Below, piece by piece: positions 1-9,266 of a stretch of DNA of 51,978 nucleotides. How positions within the stretch are numbered: the first letter of the stretch is position 1; each line of letters begins with the position of its first letter. The stretch comes from Azoarcus sp. (GTDB lineage: Bacteria > Pseudomonadota > Gammaproteobacteria > Burkholderiales > Rhodocyclaceae): the NCBI GenBank assembly GCA_020725025.1, contig DYFV01000034.1, positions 1-51,978 on the forward strand. Direction: 5' to 3'. Both the position numbers and the translations under genes were made by a program. A model generated the notes under the pieces. That model was given only the letters and a program-made list of their open reading frames with translations, was not told where the DNA came from and ran no database searches.

Positions 1-349
1 TTCGGTTCGAACTCTCCGAGCCGATACGAAGGACGGTGGCGACATGGATCGAGAAGGCAAAGCTGGAGCCGTAGGGCCTCCTCTTTCCGATCCGGCTTCA
101 CCACTCGTCCCATGCACACAGCAGTACACGCGGATCGTCAAATTAAAGGGCGACGGCGGCGTGGCTGGATCCATCCGCCTACGGCATCCATTCCATGCAG
201 CGGAGGAGGGCAACGCTGATTACAAGCGGAACAAGAATCTGAGGGCGTTCCAACTGCTGCTCGGCCAGTCCAAGCTCTAGAGCACCATCCGCTACTTCGG
301 CATCGAGGTCGACGATGCTTTGAAGATCTCGGAGCAGACCGAGATCTGA
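1..349 (+). pseudogene. Tyrosine recombinase (phage-type integrase) C-terminal remnant
   Basis: Decayed 3' end of a tyrosine integrase that begins left of the window. Conserved text appears only when frames are switched: FELSEPIRRTVATWIEKAKL from about base 6, an amber stop at 72-74, then LLFPIRLHHSSH, QQYTRIV in another frame, WLDPSAYGIHSM in a third, RRRATLI, then YKRNKNLRAFQLLLG. A second amber at 278-280 replaces the usual Glu of KLES, and STIRYFGIEVDDALKISEQ follows to the stop at 347-349. The HSM..R box and the late Y of IRYFG are the expected catalytic Arg and nucleophilic Tyr. With several frameshifts and two stops it cannot be functional. It suggests an old island boundary. The assignment rests on recognising the family pattern by eye. 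Confidence 0.8.
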
Positions 350-357
350 CGGTGCCA

Positions 358-396
358 CGGCCGTTCGCCGCGAGCGCATGAAACGACGAACGGCCG
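358..396. repeat. Inverted repeat just after the integrase remnant
   Basis: A perfect 10-bp inverted repeat has arms CGGCCGTTCG (358-367) and CGAACGGCCG (387-396) with a 19-base loop. It starts 8 bases after the integrase stop. It could be the terminator hairpin of the lost gene, although no T-tract follows, or a recombination-related structure. Confidence 0.5.
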
Positions 397-717
397 CTTA
401 GTGAGCCGATGCTAGAAGGGTAGAATCGACCAGAAGCGGCCCCTCGGCCGGTCAATAGGCCAGCCGTTTGAGTGGCCGCTCCAGTCTGAGACCTGCCTGA
501 TGGCATCGGCCTGCAACTCGGCTATGTGGAAACCTTTCCATAAGGCCGATTGTCAGTAAACGCCCGAACTTCGTTCATGGTCGCGGCCGATCATGCTAAG
601 CCGGACTGCTAGGCGTGTGCTTTCGAGTTGGTCTCATCCGACCCTCTTGGCCGCCCCCATCTCCCAATTTAGATATGGAACGGAATTCGGTGAGGGGCAG
701 ACACGCCTGCACCCGAT
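397..717. other. Intergenic, no gene seen
   Basis: This stretch lies between the integrase remnant and the convergent end of the GGDEF/EAL gene. I see no credible ORF, RNA gene or repeat in it. It may be further decayed element sequence. Confidence 0.5.
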
Positions 718-3700
718 TCAAGCAGCCCGCCGCTTGCGGGAGAACCCCTCGAAGGCTTCCCGGACGTGTGCCCGCAACTCGTCGTCATCCCAAGGCTTGG
801 TCAGGAAGCGGTAGATTTCGCCCCTGTTGACCGCGTCGGTGACGACCTGCAAATCGGTGTAGCCAGATAGCACGATCCGCACAGTGTTCGGATAGATGTC
901 CTTCACGCGGTTCAGGAACTCGGTTCCGCTCATCTTCGGCATGCGCTGATCGCTGATCACCACCTGCACGTTGTTCTGCGCGAGCAAATCGAAGGCCTCG
1001 TAGGGGTCCGATGTGGCGAGGATGCGGTATCCGTCTCGGCGGAACAGCCGACGAAGCGCAGTCAGAATACTGGGCTCGTCGTCGAGCAGAAGCAGCACGG
1101 GCTCTTGCTTCGGGCTGGCTTGAGGCGCGAGTCTCCGCCCCTCCACGAGAAGCTGCTCCATCTCGTGGGCAGGAACCGGTCGGCTGAAGTAATATCCCTG
1201 GATCTCGTCGCAGCCATGGTTCCGCAAGTAGCTGAGCTGAGCCTCGGTCTCGACCCCTTCGGCCACGACTCGCAACTGCATCTCGTGCGCCAGGGCAATC
1301 ACGCTCGTGGCGATGATGGCATCGTCCGGGTCGCTGGTGACGTCGCGCACGAAGGAGCGGTCGATTTTGAGCTTGTCGATGGGCAAGCGCTTGAGATAGC
1401 CGAGCGACGAGTAGCCGGTGCCGAAATCATCCAGGGCAAGCTCGATCCCCAAGGCTTTCAGGTCCTGCAGCACCTGAATCGCCTCCCGCTCGTTCTGTAC
1501 GAGCATGCTTTCGGTGATCTCGAACTCAAGCAAACGCGGATCGAGTCCCGAACGCTGCAGGACGTCCTGCACGACGGCAAGGAGCCCGACCTCGCGGAAC
1601 TGGCGCGCCGACAGATTGACCGCGATCGGCTGCACGGGGATTCCCTGCCGTTGCCAGGTGGCGTTTTGCTCGCAGGCTGCAGCCAGCACCCATTCACCGA
1701 TGGGCACGATGAGGCCGGTCTCTTCAGCGATCGGAATGAAACGATTCGGCGATATCATGCCCTTTTCCGGATGCCGCCAGCGCACTAGCGCCTCCATGCC
1801 GGTGATGGACCCGGTGCGCAAATCCACCTTGGGTTGATAGTGCAGCAGCAGTTCGTCCCGTTTGAGCGCGCGGCGCAGATCCGCCTCCATGTCCAGATGG
1901 TCCTGCGCACGGGAGTTCATCTCTTGGCTGAAGAAGGCAAAAGTGTTGCCGCCCCGGTGCTTCGCCCGATGCATGGCAGCACCGGCGCTTTTCAGCAACG
2001 CCTCCGGATTGTCCCCGTCACGACCGGAAACACTCAAACCGAGACTGGCGGTAACGAAGAGCTCCCGGCCAGCCAAGGTGACGGGTAACGCAAGATGCTG
2101 CAAGACCTGATGAGCCGCTTGGGTGACTTCCTCTATGTGGGCTACGCCTTGCAGTATGAGGACGAAATCGTCTGCACCGGTGCGCGCGACCGTATCGCCC
2201 TCGCGCACGCACTCCTGGAGACGCTGAGCCATGACGCGAATCAGCTCGTCACCACGAGTGTGGCCCAGGGTTTCATTGATCAACATGAAGCGGTCCAGGT
2301 CGACCACGATCACGGCAAGCAACTCGCCGAGCCGCGAGACTTGCGCCATCCCCTGCTCTAGGCGGTCACGCAGTAGGACCCGGTTCGCGAGCCCGGTAAG
2401 CGCGTCGTGAGTCGCCTGATGTTCGAGCTGCGTCTCATATTGCTTGCGCTCGGTCGCGTCCGTCATGACGCTGATGAAATGGGTCACCCGTCCCGCCTCG
2501 TCATAAACGGGGGCGACGTTGAGCTCGTTCCAGAACTGCCGACCCTCCTTGTGGCGGCAGCGCAGGATGGCGCTGCCCTCGCGATGTTCTCGTAAGGCCG
2601 CACGGATCACCTCCAACTCCAACTGCTCGAAGTCGTCCCCGAGCAGAAAGCGGCCGTTGCACCCCAAGGCTTCCTCCGCCGCATAACCGGTGATCCGCTC
2701 AAACGCGCGATTTACATAGGTAATTGGGTGCTCGGGATCAACAGCATCGGTGATCATGATGCCGTTGCTGCTCGATTCGATGGCCCGCTCGCGCAGGCGC
2801 AAGGCAGCTTCGGCCTGTCGGCGCTCGGAAACGTCGCGCACCACGGCAGTGATCAGCAGTCCTTTCTCGGAACGGAAGGGGCTGATGCTGATATCCGCCG
2901 GAAACTCCGTACCGTCCTTGCGCCGGGCCACAACATTTACGACGGTCCCCGTCGCTCGGGGCTCGGACCCCGAGCGGTAGCGCTCTCGGTGCGCGGCGTG
3001 GTGACTGAGAATGGATTCGGGCACCAGCGCCTCGACCGACGTGCCAATCAGGTCTCCGGCCCCATAACCGAACATCTGCTCGGCCATCGGGTTCGCCAGA
3101 ATGATCTGGCCCGCTTCATTGACCATCAACACGCCGTCAGCCGCCGTTTCGAGGACACCACGGAACTTCGCCTCACTCTCTCGCAGCGCCTGCTCCGCAC
3201 GCTTCTGCGCTCGAATGTCGATCAGGGTAACGAGGGTCTGCTGTTCGCCGTGGTTGGAGAACGGCACCAGAAGGCAATCGAGCCAGATTTCCTGACCGAA
3301 GACGGAAAACGTGTGCACTTCGGTGCGCCGCGGAGCCCCTGTCGCTAGTGCCTCTTGCGCACGGGCGACGAGATCGGGCTCCCTCCCCGAAAGAATTTCC
3401 CGAAGGTTCAGCCGCTTCAGCTCGTCTGGCGTCGTTCCGACCAGAGCGGCTGCGGCCCTGTTGGCAAGCACGCATTCGCCGTTTTTCCGATAGGCGACGA
3501 TGCCGAGGAGGGATGTGGAAATAATCGACTCGTTGAGCGCCAGCGCATCGCGCAGTTGCTCATTGCTGCGCTTGAGTTCGATGGTGCGGGCTTCCACGCG
3601 CTTTTCGAGCTCGTCGTGCGCTTCTCGGAGGGCCTCTTCGGCCCTGATCTTCTCGGTGATGTCGCGGCAGATCCTGATGAAGCCGCGCACCTGACCATCT

Positions 3701-5088
3701 GCGGTAAACAGGGGGGTGAGCAGCGTGGAGGCGCAGAAGGCCGTGCCGTCCTTGTGCTGATACCATCCTGTCGTCTCGTACCGTCCTTGAGCGACTGCCG
3801 CCTCGAATTCGTCTTCCGTGTTTTCGCCGGGCTCTCCTACAGGAAGACAACTTGGGCTGAAATGACGGCCGGCGACTTCCTCTTCGGTGTAGCCGGTGAT
3901 TCTTTTCGCTCCCTCGTTCCAGTCCTTGACGCGCCCCTCCCGATCGTAGAGCACGATCCCGTAATCCTTGACGCTGTCGATGGATGCCCGGTACTCCTCC
4001 TCGTTTTCCCGCAAGGCCGTACTCATCCGGGCGGCCAAGGCGAGCGCGCGCTCCCGCGTCGTGGCGAGAGACCAGGTGACGCCGAAGAAAAGCAGGCTAA
4101 TGAGCACGCCACCGCCGAGCACGATGCGCGGCTTGGCATAATCGATAGACGTCTCAAAGGCCGGGCGGGAGGTGACGCGCAAAAGCCAGGGCTGGCCGTT
4201 GACGGTAAGTTGGGCGTAGCGCTCATAGCTGGGCAGGTTTTCGTACTCCTTGGTCCGTTGAGCCCAACTCGAGTAGAGCTCGGCCCCAGGAGCAACGCGG
4301 GTTCCGTCGTAGATTTCGAGTTCGACATCCGAGAGGCGGCCTCTCAGGACTCCCTGCACCAGATCGTTCATGCGAAATGGGCTATACACGTAGCCGAGGA
4401 GCCCCTGGCGCCGCTCGACAAGGGTGGAAGGCTCGGTTGCCTCCCGATAAACCGGCAGGTACATGAGAAATCCGGCCTGCACGTCGGTCTCGGTTTCCTG
4501 CACGAGCGTCACCTTGCCCGATAAAGCGGGGGCGGCCGTATCACGGGCAGCGGCCATGGCGGCCCGACGTACCGGCTCCGAGAACATGTCGAAGCCGAAT
4601 GCGCGCAGGTTACGCCCGGAAAAGGGCTCGAGGTAAATAATGCTCGCGTATTCTTCCCGCACCCCTTCCGGCTTCACCTTGTAGTCGGGAAAGCCTTCCT
4701 CGCGGACGGCCTCGACATGCTCCTCGAGCTCTTGTGGCAGGATCCGCTTTGCAAAGCCGACCCCCTGGATGCCCGGATAATTGCGCTCGATCTCCAGCCC
4801 ATCCACGTATCGTCGCCACGTCTCCCGCGTCACCCCGCCGGATGCGTGAAACAAGGCAACTCCGCCTTTGAGCACCTGCTCGTAGGCCCGCATCCGCTCT
4901 TCCAGCGCACGCTGAATCTCATCGACCCGGAAGTCGAAACGCACCTGAGCCCCCCGTTCGACTCTTGAGACCATGGTCGAATAGGCCCAGAGCGTGACAG
5001 CCAGGGAGATCGCCAGAAGGCACCAAGCGATGAGCTTCGTCGGCAGGCCGATGCGCTCGAACGAAGCGCCAACACCAGTTATACGCAT
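718..5088 (-). CDS. CHASE/multi-PAS sensor GGDEF-EAL protein with C-terminal receiver domain
   Basis: A 1456-residue inner-membrane c-di-GMP signalling protein. TM1 is at about 19-40, a periplasmic CHASE domain at 70-300 and TM2 at 322-343. About four PAS domains (365-890) follow, then GGDEF (895-1055), EAL (1070-1310) and a receiver domain (1335-1450) with the LDDEP start and SDQRMPKMSG phospho-Asp region. The EAL part keeps EALVRW and DDFGTGYSSLGYLK, so phosphodiesterase activity is plausible. The GGDEF signature is degenerate (RTGADDF), so cyclase activity is doubtful and the domain may only bind GTP. A receiver placed after EAL is unusual, since receivers normally sit at the N-terminus. 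No operon partner is apparent. The start gives a good N-terminal membrane segment. Confidence 0.93.
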   Translation of the reverse strand: MRITGVGASFERIGLPTKLIAWCLLAISLAVTLWAYSTMVSRVERGAQVRFDFRVDEIQRALEERMRAYEQVLKGGVALFHASGGVTRETWRRYVDGLEIERNYPGIQGVGFAKRILPQELEEHVEAVREEGFPDYKVKPEGVREEYASIIYLEPFSGRNLRAFGFDMFSEPVRRAAMAAARDTAAPALSGKVTLVQETETDVQAGFLMYLPVYREATEPSTLVERRQGLLGYVYSPFRMNDLVQGVLRGRLSDVELEIYDGTRVAPGAELYSSWAQRTKEYENLPSYERYAQLTVNGQPWLLRVTSRPAFETSIDYAKPRIVLGGGVLISLLFFGVTWSLATTRERALALAARMSTALRENEEEYRASIDSVKDYGIVLYDREGRVKDWNEGAKRITGYTEEEVAGRHFSPSCLPVGEPGENTEDEFEAAVAQGRYETTGWYQHKDGTAFCASTLLTPLFTADGQVRGFIRICRDITEKIRAEEALREAHDELEKRVEARTIELKRSNEQLRDALALNESIISTSLLGIVAYRKNGECVLANRAAAALVGTTPDELKRLNLREILSGREPDLVARAQEALATGAPRRTEVHTFSVFGQEIWLDCLLVPFSNHGEQQTLVTLIDIRAQKRAEQALRESEAKFRGVLETAADGVLMVNEAGQIILANPMAEQMFGYGAGDLIGTSVEALVPESILSHHAAHRERYRSGSEPRATGTVVNVVARRKDGTEFPADISISPFRSEKGLLITAVVRDVSERRQAEAALRLRERAIESSSNGIMITDAVDPEHPITYVNRAFERITGYAAEEALGCNGRFLLGDDFEQLELEVIRAALREHREGSAILRCRHKEGRQFWNELNVAPVYDEAGRVTHFISVMTDATERKQYETQLEHQATHDALTGLANRVLLRDRLEQGMAQVSRLGELLAVIVVDLDRFMLINETLGHTRGDELIRVMAQRLQECVREGDTVARTGADDFVLILQGVAHIEEVTQAAHQVLQHLALPVTLAGRELFVTASLGLSVSGRDGDNPEALLKSAGAAMHRAKHRGGNTFAFFSQEMNSRAQDHLDMEADLRRALKRDELLLHYQPKVDLRTGSITGMEALVRWRHPEKGMISPNRFIPIAEETGLIVPIGEWVLAAACEQNATWQRQGIPVQPIAVNLSARQFREVGLLAVVQDVLQRSGLDPRLLEFEITESMLVQNEREAIQVLQDLKALGIELALDDFGTGYSSLGYLKRLPIDKLKIDRSFVRDVTSDPDDAIIATSVIALAHEMQLRVVAEGVETEAQLSYLRNHGCDEIQGYYFSRPVPAHEMEQLLVEGRRLAPQASPKQEPVLLLLDDEPSILTALRRLFRRDGYRILATSDPYEAFDLLAQNNVQVVISDQRMPKMSGTEFLNRVKDIYPNTVRIVLSGYTDLQVVTDAVNRGEIYRFLTKPWDDDELRAHVREAFEGFSRKRRAA

Positions 5089-5332
5089 AGTGGTCGAAGA
5101 AACCCGAGCAGCACGTGCTGAGCTGCAGAAAAACGCGAGGAGAACGGCACGGCTTCAGGATTTGCGGTAGCTGTTCCTACCGTCCTTATTTGTTGACAGA
5201 CATACTCAGGTAATACTTGGAAGTCAAGTCAAGGGCCCCTCCGAGGGCGCATATAGGCATCTCTGCGACGTTGCCAGACATGCTCTTCGCACTACCCGCC
5301 GGCGAGATTTGATTGACCGCAAGGATGAACTG

Positions 5333-5656
5333 CTATCGGTAAGCAGACGCCCTAAGCGATCGCTCCACTCGGATAGCTGCCATTGAACCGCCGATTGCTT
5401 GACCGGCCGCTCTGGGTCGGGAAGTGCCGCCCAGTCTGCCGTTCTGGTCGGACGCGCGGCTGATCGCGTTCACCTTCACCTGCTTGAGCACGACGCTCGA
5501 CAGAATGGGTGCGACTTCGGCGTTAGCCGATTCACCGAGCGTCGACACGATGCCCATGCAGTTGCGCAGTTCAGTAACGGTACCAACAGGCCGCGCGGGA
5601 AGGCCGTGAGCCGCGAGCATGAGCCGAGCCCATGCGTTAGATTTGCGTGACTTCAT
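5333..5656 (-). CDS. Possible small hypothetical protein (107 aa)
   Basis: An open frame of 107 codons begins at ATG with a reasonable upstream GGAG (spacing about 5). I do not recognise the product. It has no membrane segment and one Cys, and it is Ala/Arg-rich toward the end. It lies upstream of the large c-di-GMP protein on the same strand. It may be a real orphan gene or chance coding in GC-rich DNA. Confidence 0.28.
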   Translation of the reverse strand: MKSRKSNAWARLMLAAHGLPARPVGTVTELRNCMGIVSTLGESANAEVAPILSSVVLKQVKVNAISRASDQNGRLGGTSRPRAAGQAIGGSMAAIRVERSLRASAYR

Positions 5657-5732
5657 GAAGCTCCATGCCGCCGACAGGATGCATTTGCGACGAACGTGTG
5701 GTGTTGAAGTTTAGTAAAACAGCTGCTTAAAA

Positions 5733-5767
5733 ATGACGAACGATGTATGACGAACGAGGTATGACGC
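5733..5767. repeat. 14-bp tandem repeat
   Basis: Two adjacent 14-bp units, ATGACGAACGATGT (5733-5746) and ATGACGAACGAGGT (5747-5760), differ at one base. They are followed by a partial third unit starting ATGACG (5761-5766). The surrounding 5700-5880 is noticeably AT-richer than the rest and has no good ORF. The repeat could be a protein-binding site or slippage product. Confidence 0.6.
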
Positions 5768-6108
5768 CAGGTGTCGCCGGTTCAATTTCGGTATGACTCG
5801 CAAAAACTCAAACACTTGGCGAACTATAAGAACTGCTCGTCATTAAAAAGTTGTAACTTGCCAAGCGGCAAGTCGTTGAATCTTAGGCCTGAGCACTGGA
5901 TCTCGCATCGGAGAACACGGCTACCTCGGCGGCGCTGCGAGGCGATGGCGGGCGCAGACGGATGGGCCATTGCCAGCAGGGGAAGCGGGCATTCTCAAAC
6001 CACAGTGCAGATCTAGCAGTCGTCCGGCTTGCAGCCGCTTTCCGCTCCCGACGGGGAGATCCGCAAGTCGCGATCCATGGGGCGCGGCCGGCAACTCGCC
6101 GCTTCGTT
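5768..6108. other. Intergenic, no gene seen
   Basis: The left part is AT-rich and the right part GC-rich. Short open frames occur on both strands, but none has a convincing start, ribosome site or recognisable product. Confidence 0.45.
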
Positions 6109-6155
6109 CGCCGGGCCGCCGCCGCGCCTTGAAGAGCACGGACGGCGGCCCGGCG
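6109..6155. terminator. Strong GC hairpin downstream of the small secreted-protein gene
   Basis: A perfect 12-bp inverted repeat, CGCCGGGCCGCC (6109-6120) and GGCGGCCCGGCG (6144-6155), has a 23-base loop. It lies about 20 bases past the stop of the minus-strand gene at 6176-6382, a fitting place for a terminator or mRNA-stabilising hairpin. No T-run follows, so intrinsic termination is uncertain. Confidence 0.5.
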
Positions 6156-6175
6156 AGTCGGAGCGGGACTGATGC

Positions 6176-6382
6176 TCACGCACCGTAGAGCTCGAACCAG
6201 GCGTCGCGCTCTGCCTGCGTCTCGGCACCCCACGGCATGGCCCGCTGCTCGCCGCCGCCTTGTGGCTCGGGCGTCGCCGCCGTATGGTCGGGAGGACAAT
6301 CGGCCGCGCGGGCCGGGATCGACACGGTGGTTGCGAGCGCCAGCACGAGCGCGACGGCGGCGGACTTGGTGGTGGTTTTCAT
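6176..6382 (-). CDS. Small secreted protein (68 aa)
   Basis: The 68-residue product begins with a clear Sec signal peptide (MKTTTKSAAVALVLALATTV, predicted cleavage near ARAA-D). The short mature part is rich in Pro, Gly and Glu and contains one Cys. A strong ribosome site, AAGGAGAA, lies about 7 bases before the ATG at 6382 and decides this start over longer upstream options. I do not recognise the family. It is divergent from the DUF3179 gene, so the two may share a promoter region in 6383-6630. Confidence 0.65.
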   Translation of the reverse strand: MKTTTKSAAVALVLALATTVSIPARAADCPPDHTAATPEPQGGGEQRAMPWGAETQAERDAWFELYGA

Positions 6383-6630
6383 GGCTGTTCTCCTTTTCGG
6401 TTTCGGTGAGGGCACCTCTGTGTCCCTCCGGTAATTCGTCGGCGTGCACCGACCGTCCTTACAACGGCGCTGTCCGAAAGTCCCCGTCGTTCTCGGCTCA
6501 TGTTGAATGATCGATTGCGTGCTGACGCGACCGGGGCGACCCCGTCGCCGACGATCCGCGCCCACGAGGCATCGTCTCCTGGGTGGCTGCGCGCAGCTGA
6601 ACGGCGGGATGTTGGGTAGCTTGGCTCGTA

Positions 6631-7530
6631 GTGCTGTCGGCGTATCCATCGGTGTGGGCGCTCGAGCTCAACGGATTCCGACTCGACGACACGATCGTTC
6701 CGCCCGGCGACATTCATCCGGGCGGGCCGCCGCGCGACGTCATACCGGCGATCGACCGCCCCGTTTTCGTGCCGGCTGCCGAGGCGCGTCACCTGAAGCC
6801 GCAGGACCGGGTGCTCGGCGTCGAACGCGGCGGCATCGCGTGCGCCTACCCGATCGCGATCCTCAACTGGCACGGGGTGGTCAACGATCGCTTCGGCGAC
6901 GATGCCGTCACCGTCACCTTCTGCCCCCTGTGCGGCACCGGCATGGCCTTTGCGGCGCGAGTGGACGGACGCGAGTTCGTGTTCGGCGTCTCGGGCCTGC
7001 TCTACAACAGCGACGTGCTGCTCTATGACCGGCAGACCGAGTCGCTCTGGTCGCAGATCATGGCCCGGGCGGTAAGCGGGCCGATGAAGGGGCAGCATCT
7101 TCAGTTTCTGCCGACTTCGCACACCACCTGGGCCGAGTGGCGGTCACGCCACCCGGACAGCGAGGTCCTGTCGCCCGGCACCGGCCATCGCCGCGACTAC
7201 GCCCGCGATCCCTACGCGGGCTACCGGGAGAGTGCGCAGCTGATGTTCCCGGTAAACGTCCAGGACCGGCGCCTGCACCCCAAGGAGCAGGTCATCGGTG
7301 TGTCCCTGGCGGGTGAGCACAAGGCCTATCCGTTCTCGACGCTCGCGCGCAGCGGCCGCCCGGTGGTTGAGGACCGGATGGGCGGCCAATCGATCAGGAT
7401 CGAGTTCGATCCAGAAGCCCGTACCGGGCGTGTCTACGACGCCGAAGGGCGCGAACTGCCGAGCCTTATCGCCTTCTGGTTCGCCTGGCTCGCGTTTCAC
7501 CCCGACACGGCCCTGTACGAGGGGAAGTGA
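6631..7530 (+). CDS. DUF3179 domain-containing protein
   Basis: A 299-residue protein of the DUF3179 family. It has the family's Cys motif VTFCPLCGTGMAF and the conserved segments GGPPRDVIPAIDRP, LNWHGVVND and GVSGLLYNSDVLLYDR. Members are usually secreted or lipoproteins of unknown function. The first possible start in this frame after the stop at 6598-6600 is GTG 6631, leaving only about 10 residues before VWALELNGF, which looks like the end of a signal peptide. In the neighbouring frame an ATG at 6609 opens hydrophobic coding that would join by removing one base near 6630. The signal peptide may therefore be frameshifted or truncated. Confidence 0.85.
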   Translation: MLSAYPSVWALELNGFRLDDTIVPPGDIHPGGPPRDVIPAIDRPVFVPAAEARHLKPQDRVLGVERGGIACAYPIAILNWHGVVNDRFGDDAVTVTFCPLCGTGMAFAARVDGREFVFGVSGLLYNSDVLLYDRQTESLWSQIMARAVSGPMKGQHLQFLPTSHTTWAEWRSRHPDSEVLSPGTGHRRDYARDPYAGYRESAQLMFPVNVQDRRLHPKEQVIGVSLAGEHKAYPFSTLARSGRPVVEDRMGGQSIRIEFDPEARTGRVYDAEGRELPSLIAFWFAWLAFHPDTALYEGK

Positions 7531-7979
7531 GCCGCTGGCTCAGCCCAGCCCCGGGCGCGCCCCGCAAGGCGACAGCAACCCTTCCCAAACGTCGAGACCG
7601 GTCGTCAATGCTGGGCGAAAGCGGCTAAACTGCCGACCACGAAGACGTCTTGAAGGACCAGCGGATCACGCCGATGTAAGTGCCAACCTCACATCGACAC
7701 CGCGCAACCCCTCGACCGGGCCGCGGTGCCTGCGTCCCGCGATATTCCTGCGCTGTTCCCTTTGGCTCAGGCGTGCGACCGAGGTGACTCGTGATCCCCG
7801 ATCGGGATCGGGTATCGACGTTTCCCTGTCCGCGTGAGGGCCGTCTGGCACAGACGGGGCGGGTTGGACTGATTTCACGATCAGGGCATCGGCCGTAGGG
7901 GGCAGTTCCCTTGCCGCACGTCGAACGGACGGGCGCTCCGGTCTGCCCTGTGACTGCCCGTCGTTCGAGAGCGTCTTAC
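7531..7979. other. Intergenic, no gene seen
   Basis: About 450 bases lie between the DUF3179 gene and the SdiA-regulated-type gene. Frames run through it on the minus strand but carry no recognisable protein and mirror GC-rich coding on the other strand. I see no RNA gene or clear promoter. Confidence 0.45.
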
Positions 7980-8900
7980 ATGCGTGCACGCCGTCTTCCT
8001 CTTTTTCGCTACCTCTTGGCCGCGGCCATCGTGCTTGCCGTCGGACTCGGCTGGTGGTCCGCCTCGGGATCGCTGCGCCCCGCATCCCGAGGTGCAGGCG
8101 AGACCGGCGAGAGCGTCCTCGCCGGCTATCGCGTCCTCGTGGATGCCAAGCCGATCGCCCAGATCGCCGACAACCTGTCCGGTCTTGCCTACGATGGAGA
8201 GCGCGGGCATCTGTGGGCCGTCGTGAACAACCCGGAGGAGCTGATTGCGCTCGGCCTCGACGGCGAAGTGATGGCGCGCTATCCGCTCGATGGTTTCAAG
8301 GACGTGGAAGGCGTGGCCTATCTCGGCGACGGCATGCTGGTCGTGGCGGAGGAGCATCACAACGCCCTCGTCGTCATTGGCGTGCCGGACCAGCCCCGCC
8401 GACTGTCGCGTGACGCCAAGGGGGCGTTGAAGCTGCCGATCCCGGGGCGTGACAACCGGGGCTTCGAGGGCCTCGGATACGATGGCCGACACGATCGCCT
8501 CTACGTGGTCAAGGAACATACCCCGCTCGGGCTCTATGAGGTCCGGGGTTTGAAGGCGAGCCTCGAGGGGAAGTTCGACCTGGAGATCATCGATCGCACG
8601 GACTGGATTCCCGGGCGACGCATCCTGGCCGATCTGTCGTCGGCAGCCTTTCACGAAGCCGAGAACCGGCTGATGCTGCTGAGTCACGAATCCCGTGCGA
8701 TCGTCGAGCTCAACGATCGCGGACGACGCATTGCGATGCATCCGCTGACACGCACCTTCGCCGGACTGGGCGCTCCCGTGATCCAGGCCGAGGGCCTTGC
8801 GCTCGACGACCGGGGCAGGCTCTATCTCGTCAGCGAGCCGAACCTGTTCTACGCGTTTGCGCCGGGCGACACCGGAACGACGCCCCTGCAAGCGCGCTAG
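7980..8900 (+). CDS. SdiA-regulated (YjiK-like) beta-propeller protein
   Basis: A 306-residue protein with an N-terminal anchor or signal segment (RRLPLFRYLLAAAIVLAVG), followed by a repeated beta-propeller pattern: NLSGLAYDGERGHLWAVVNN, VEGVAYLGDGMLVVAEE, NRGFEGLGYD and AEGLALDDRGRLYLVSEPN. This matches the SdiA-regulated/YjiK family of secreted or membrane-anchored proteins of unclear function. The start at 7980 (MRARR) was chosen because it places the positive charges directly before the hydrophobic stretch. A start at 7911 would add an unconvincing 23-residue extension. The gene stands alone between two intergenic gaps. Confidence 0.8.
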   Translation: MRARRLPLFRYLLAAAIVLAVGLGWWSASGSLRPASRGAGETGESVLAGYRVLVDAKPIAQIADNLSGLAYDGERGHLWAVVNNPEELIALGLDGEVMARYPLDGFKDVEGVAYLGDGMLVVAEEHHNALVVIGVPDQPRRLSRDAKGALKLPIPGRDNRGFEGLGYDGRHDRLYVVKEHTPLGLYEVRGLKASLEGKFDLEIIDRTDWIPGRRILADLSSAAFHEAENRLMLLSHESRAIVELNDRGRRIAMHPLTRTFAGLGAPVIQAEGLALDDRGRLYLVSEPNLFYAFAPGDTGTTPLQAR

Positions 8901-9257
8901 CTGCCAGCGACCGCATCCCGATGTGAGGGGGCTGTCGCTCCATGCGTCGGATGCGAAACGGGAAGGCGGCCAGGATGTCGGAATTCTCGTCGACGACGCT
9001 TGCGGCCAGTGCGCCGAGCCGCTCACAAGGGTGCGGAGTGGTTGCGCTCGACGGCGGACATTGACCTGTAGCGATTGCAGCCCTCTCTTCGGGCCGGGAC
9101 CGATCGCTCGTGCCGCGGGTGCTCGTCCGCTCGGGCCTGCGCATTGCTCGTCTCCCTGTGTCGAGCGCGAGAAGGCGGCTTGGGGAGAAATGGGTCGGCC
9201 GCCGGCTTCCTTGTGCGACCGAGGAGCCACGGACCGGGCCTCGACACGCGGACGAGG
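8901..9257. other. Intergenic, no gene seen
   Basis: About 350 bases lie before the GH15 gene. Its reading frame stays open backward to 9075, but that extension does not resemble the family. I found nothing else recognisable. Confidence 0.45.
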
Positions 9258-9266
9258 ATGGGCACC

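Noticed and set aside
1..40. A tRNA 3' end (GGTTCGAACTC-like) as the attachment site
   Set aside because: The flanking bases do not form a T-stem or acceptor stem, and the same bases code for the integrase remnant.
3355..4524. A 389-codon open frame on the plus strand
   Set aside because: It is antisense to the PAS/CHASE region of the c-di-GMP protein and has no recognisable features.
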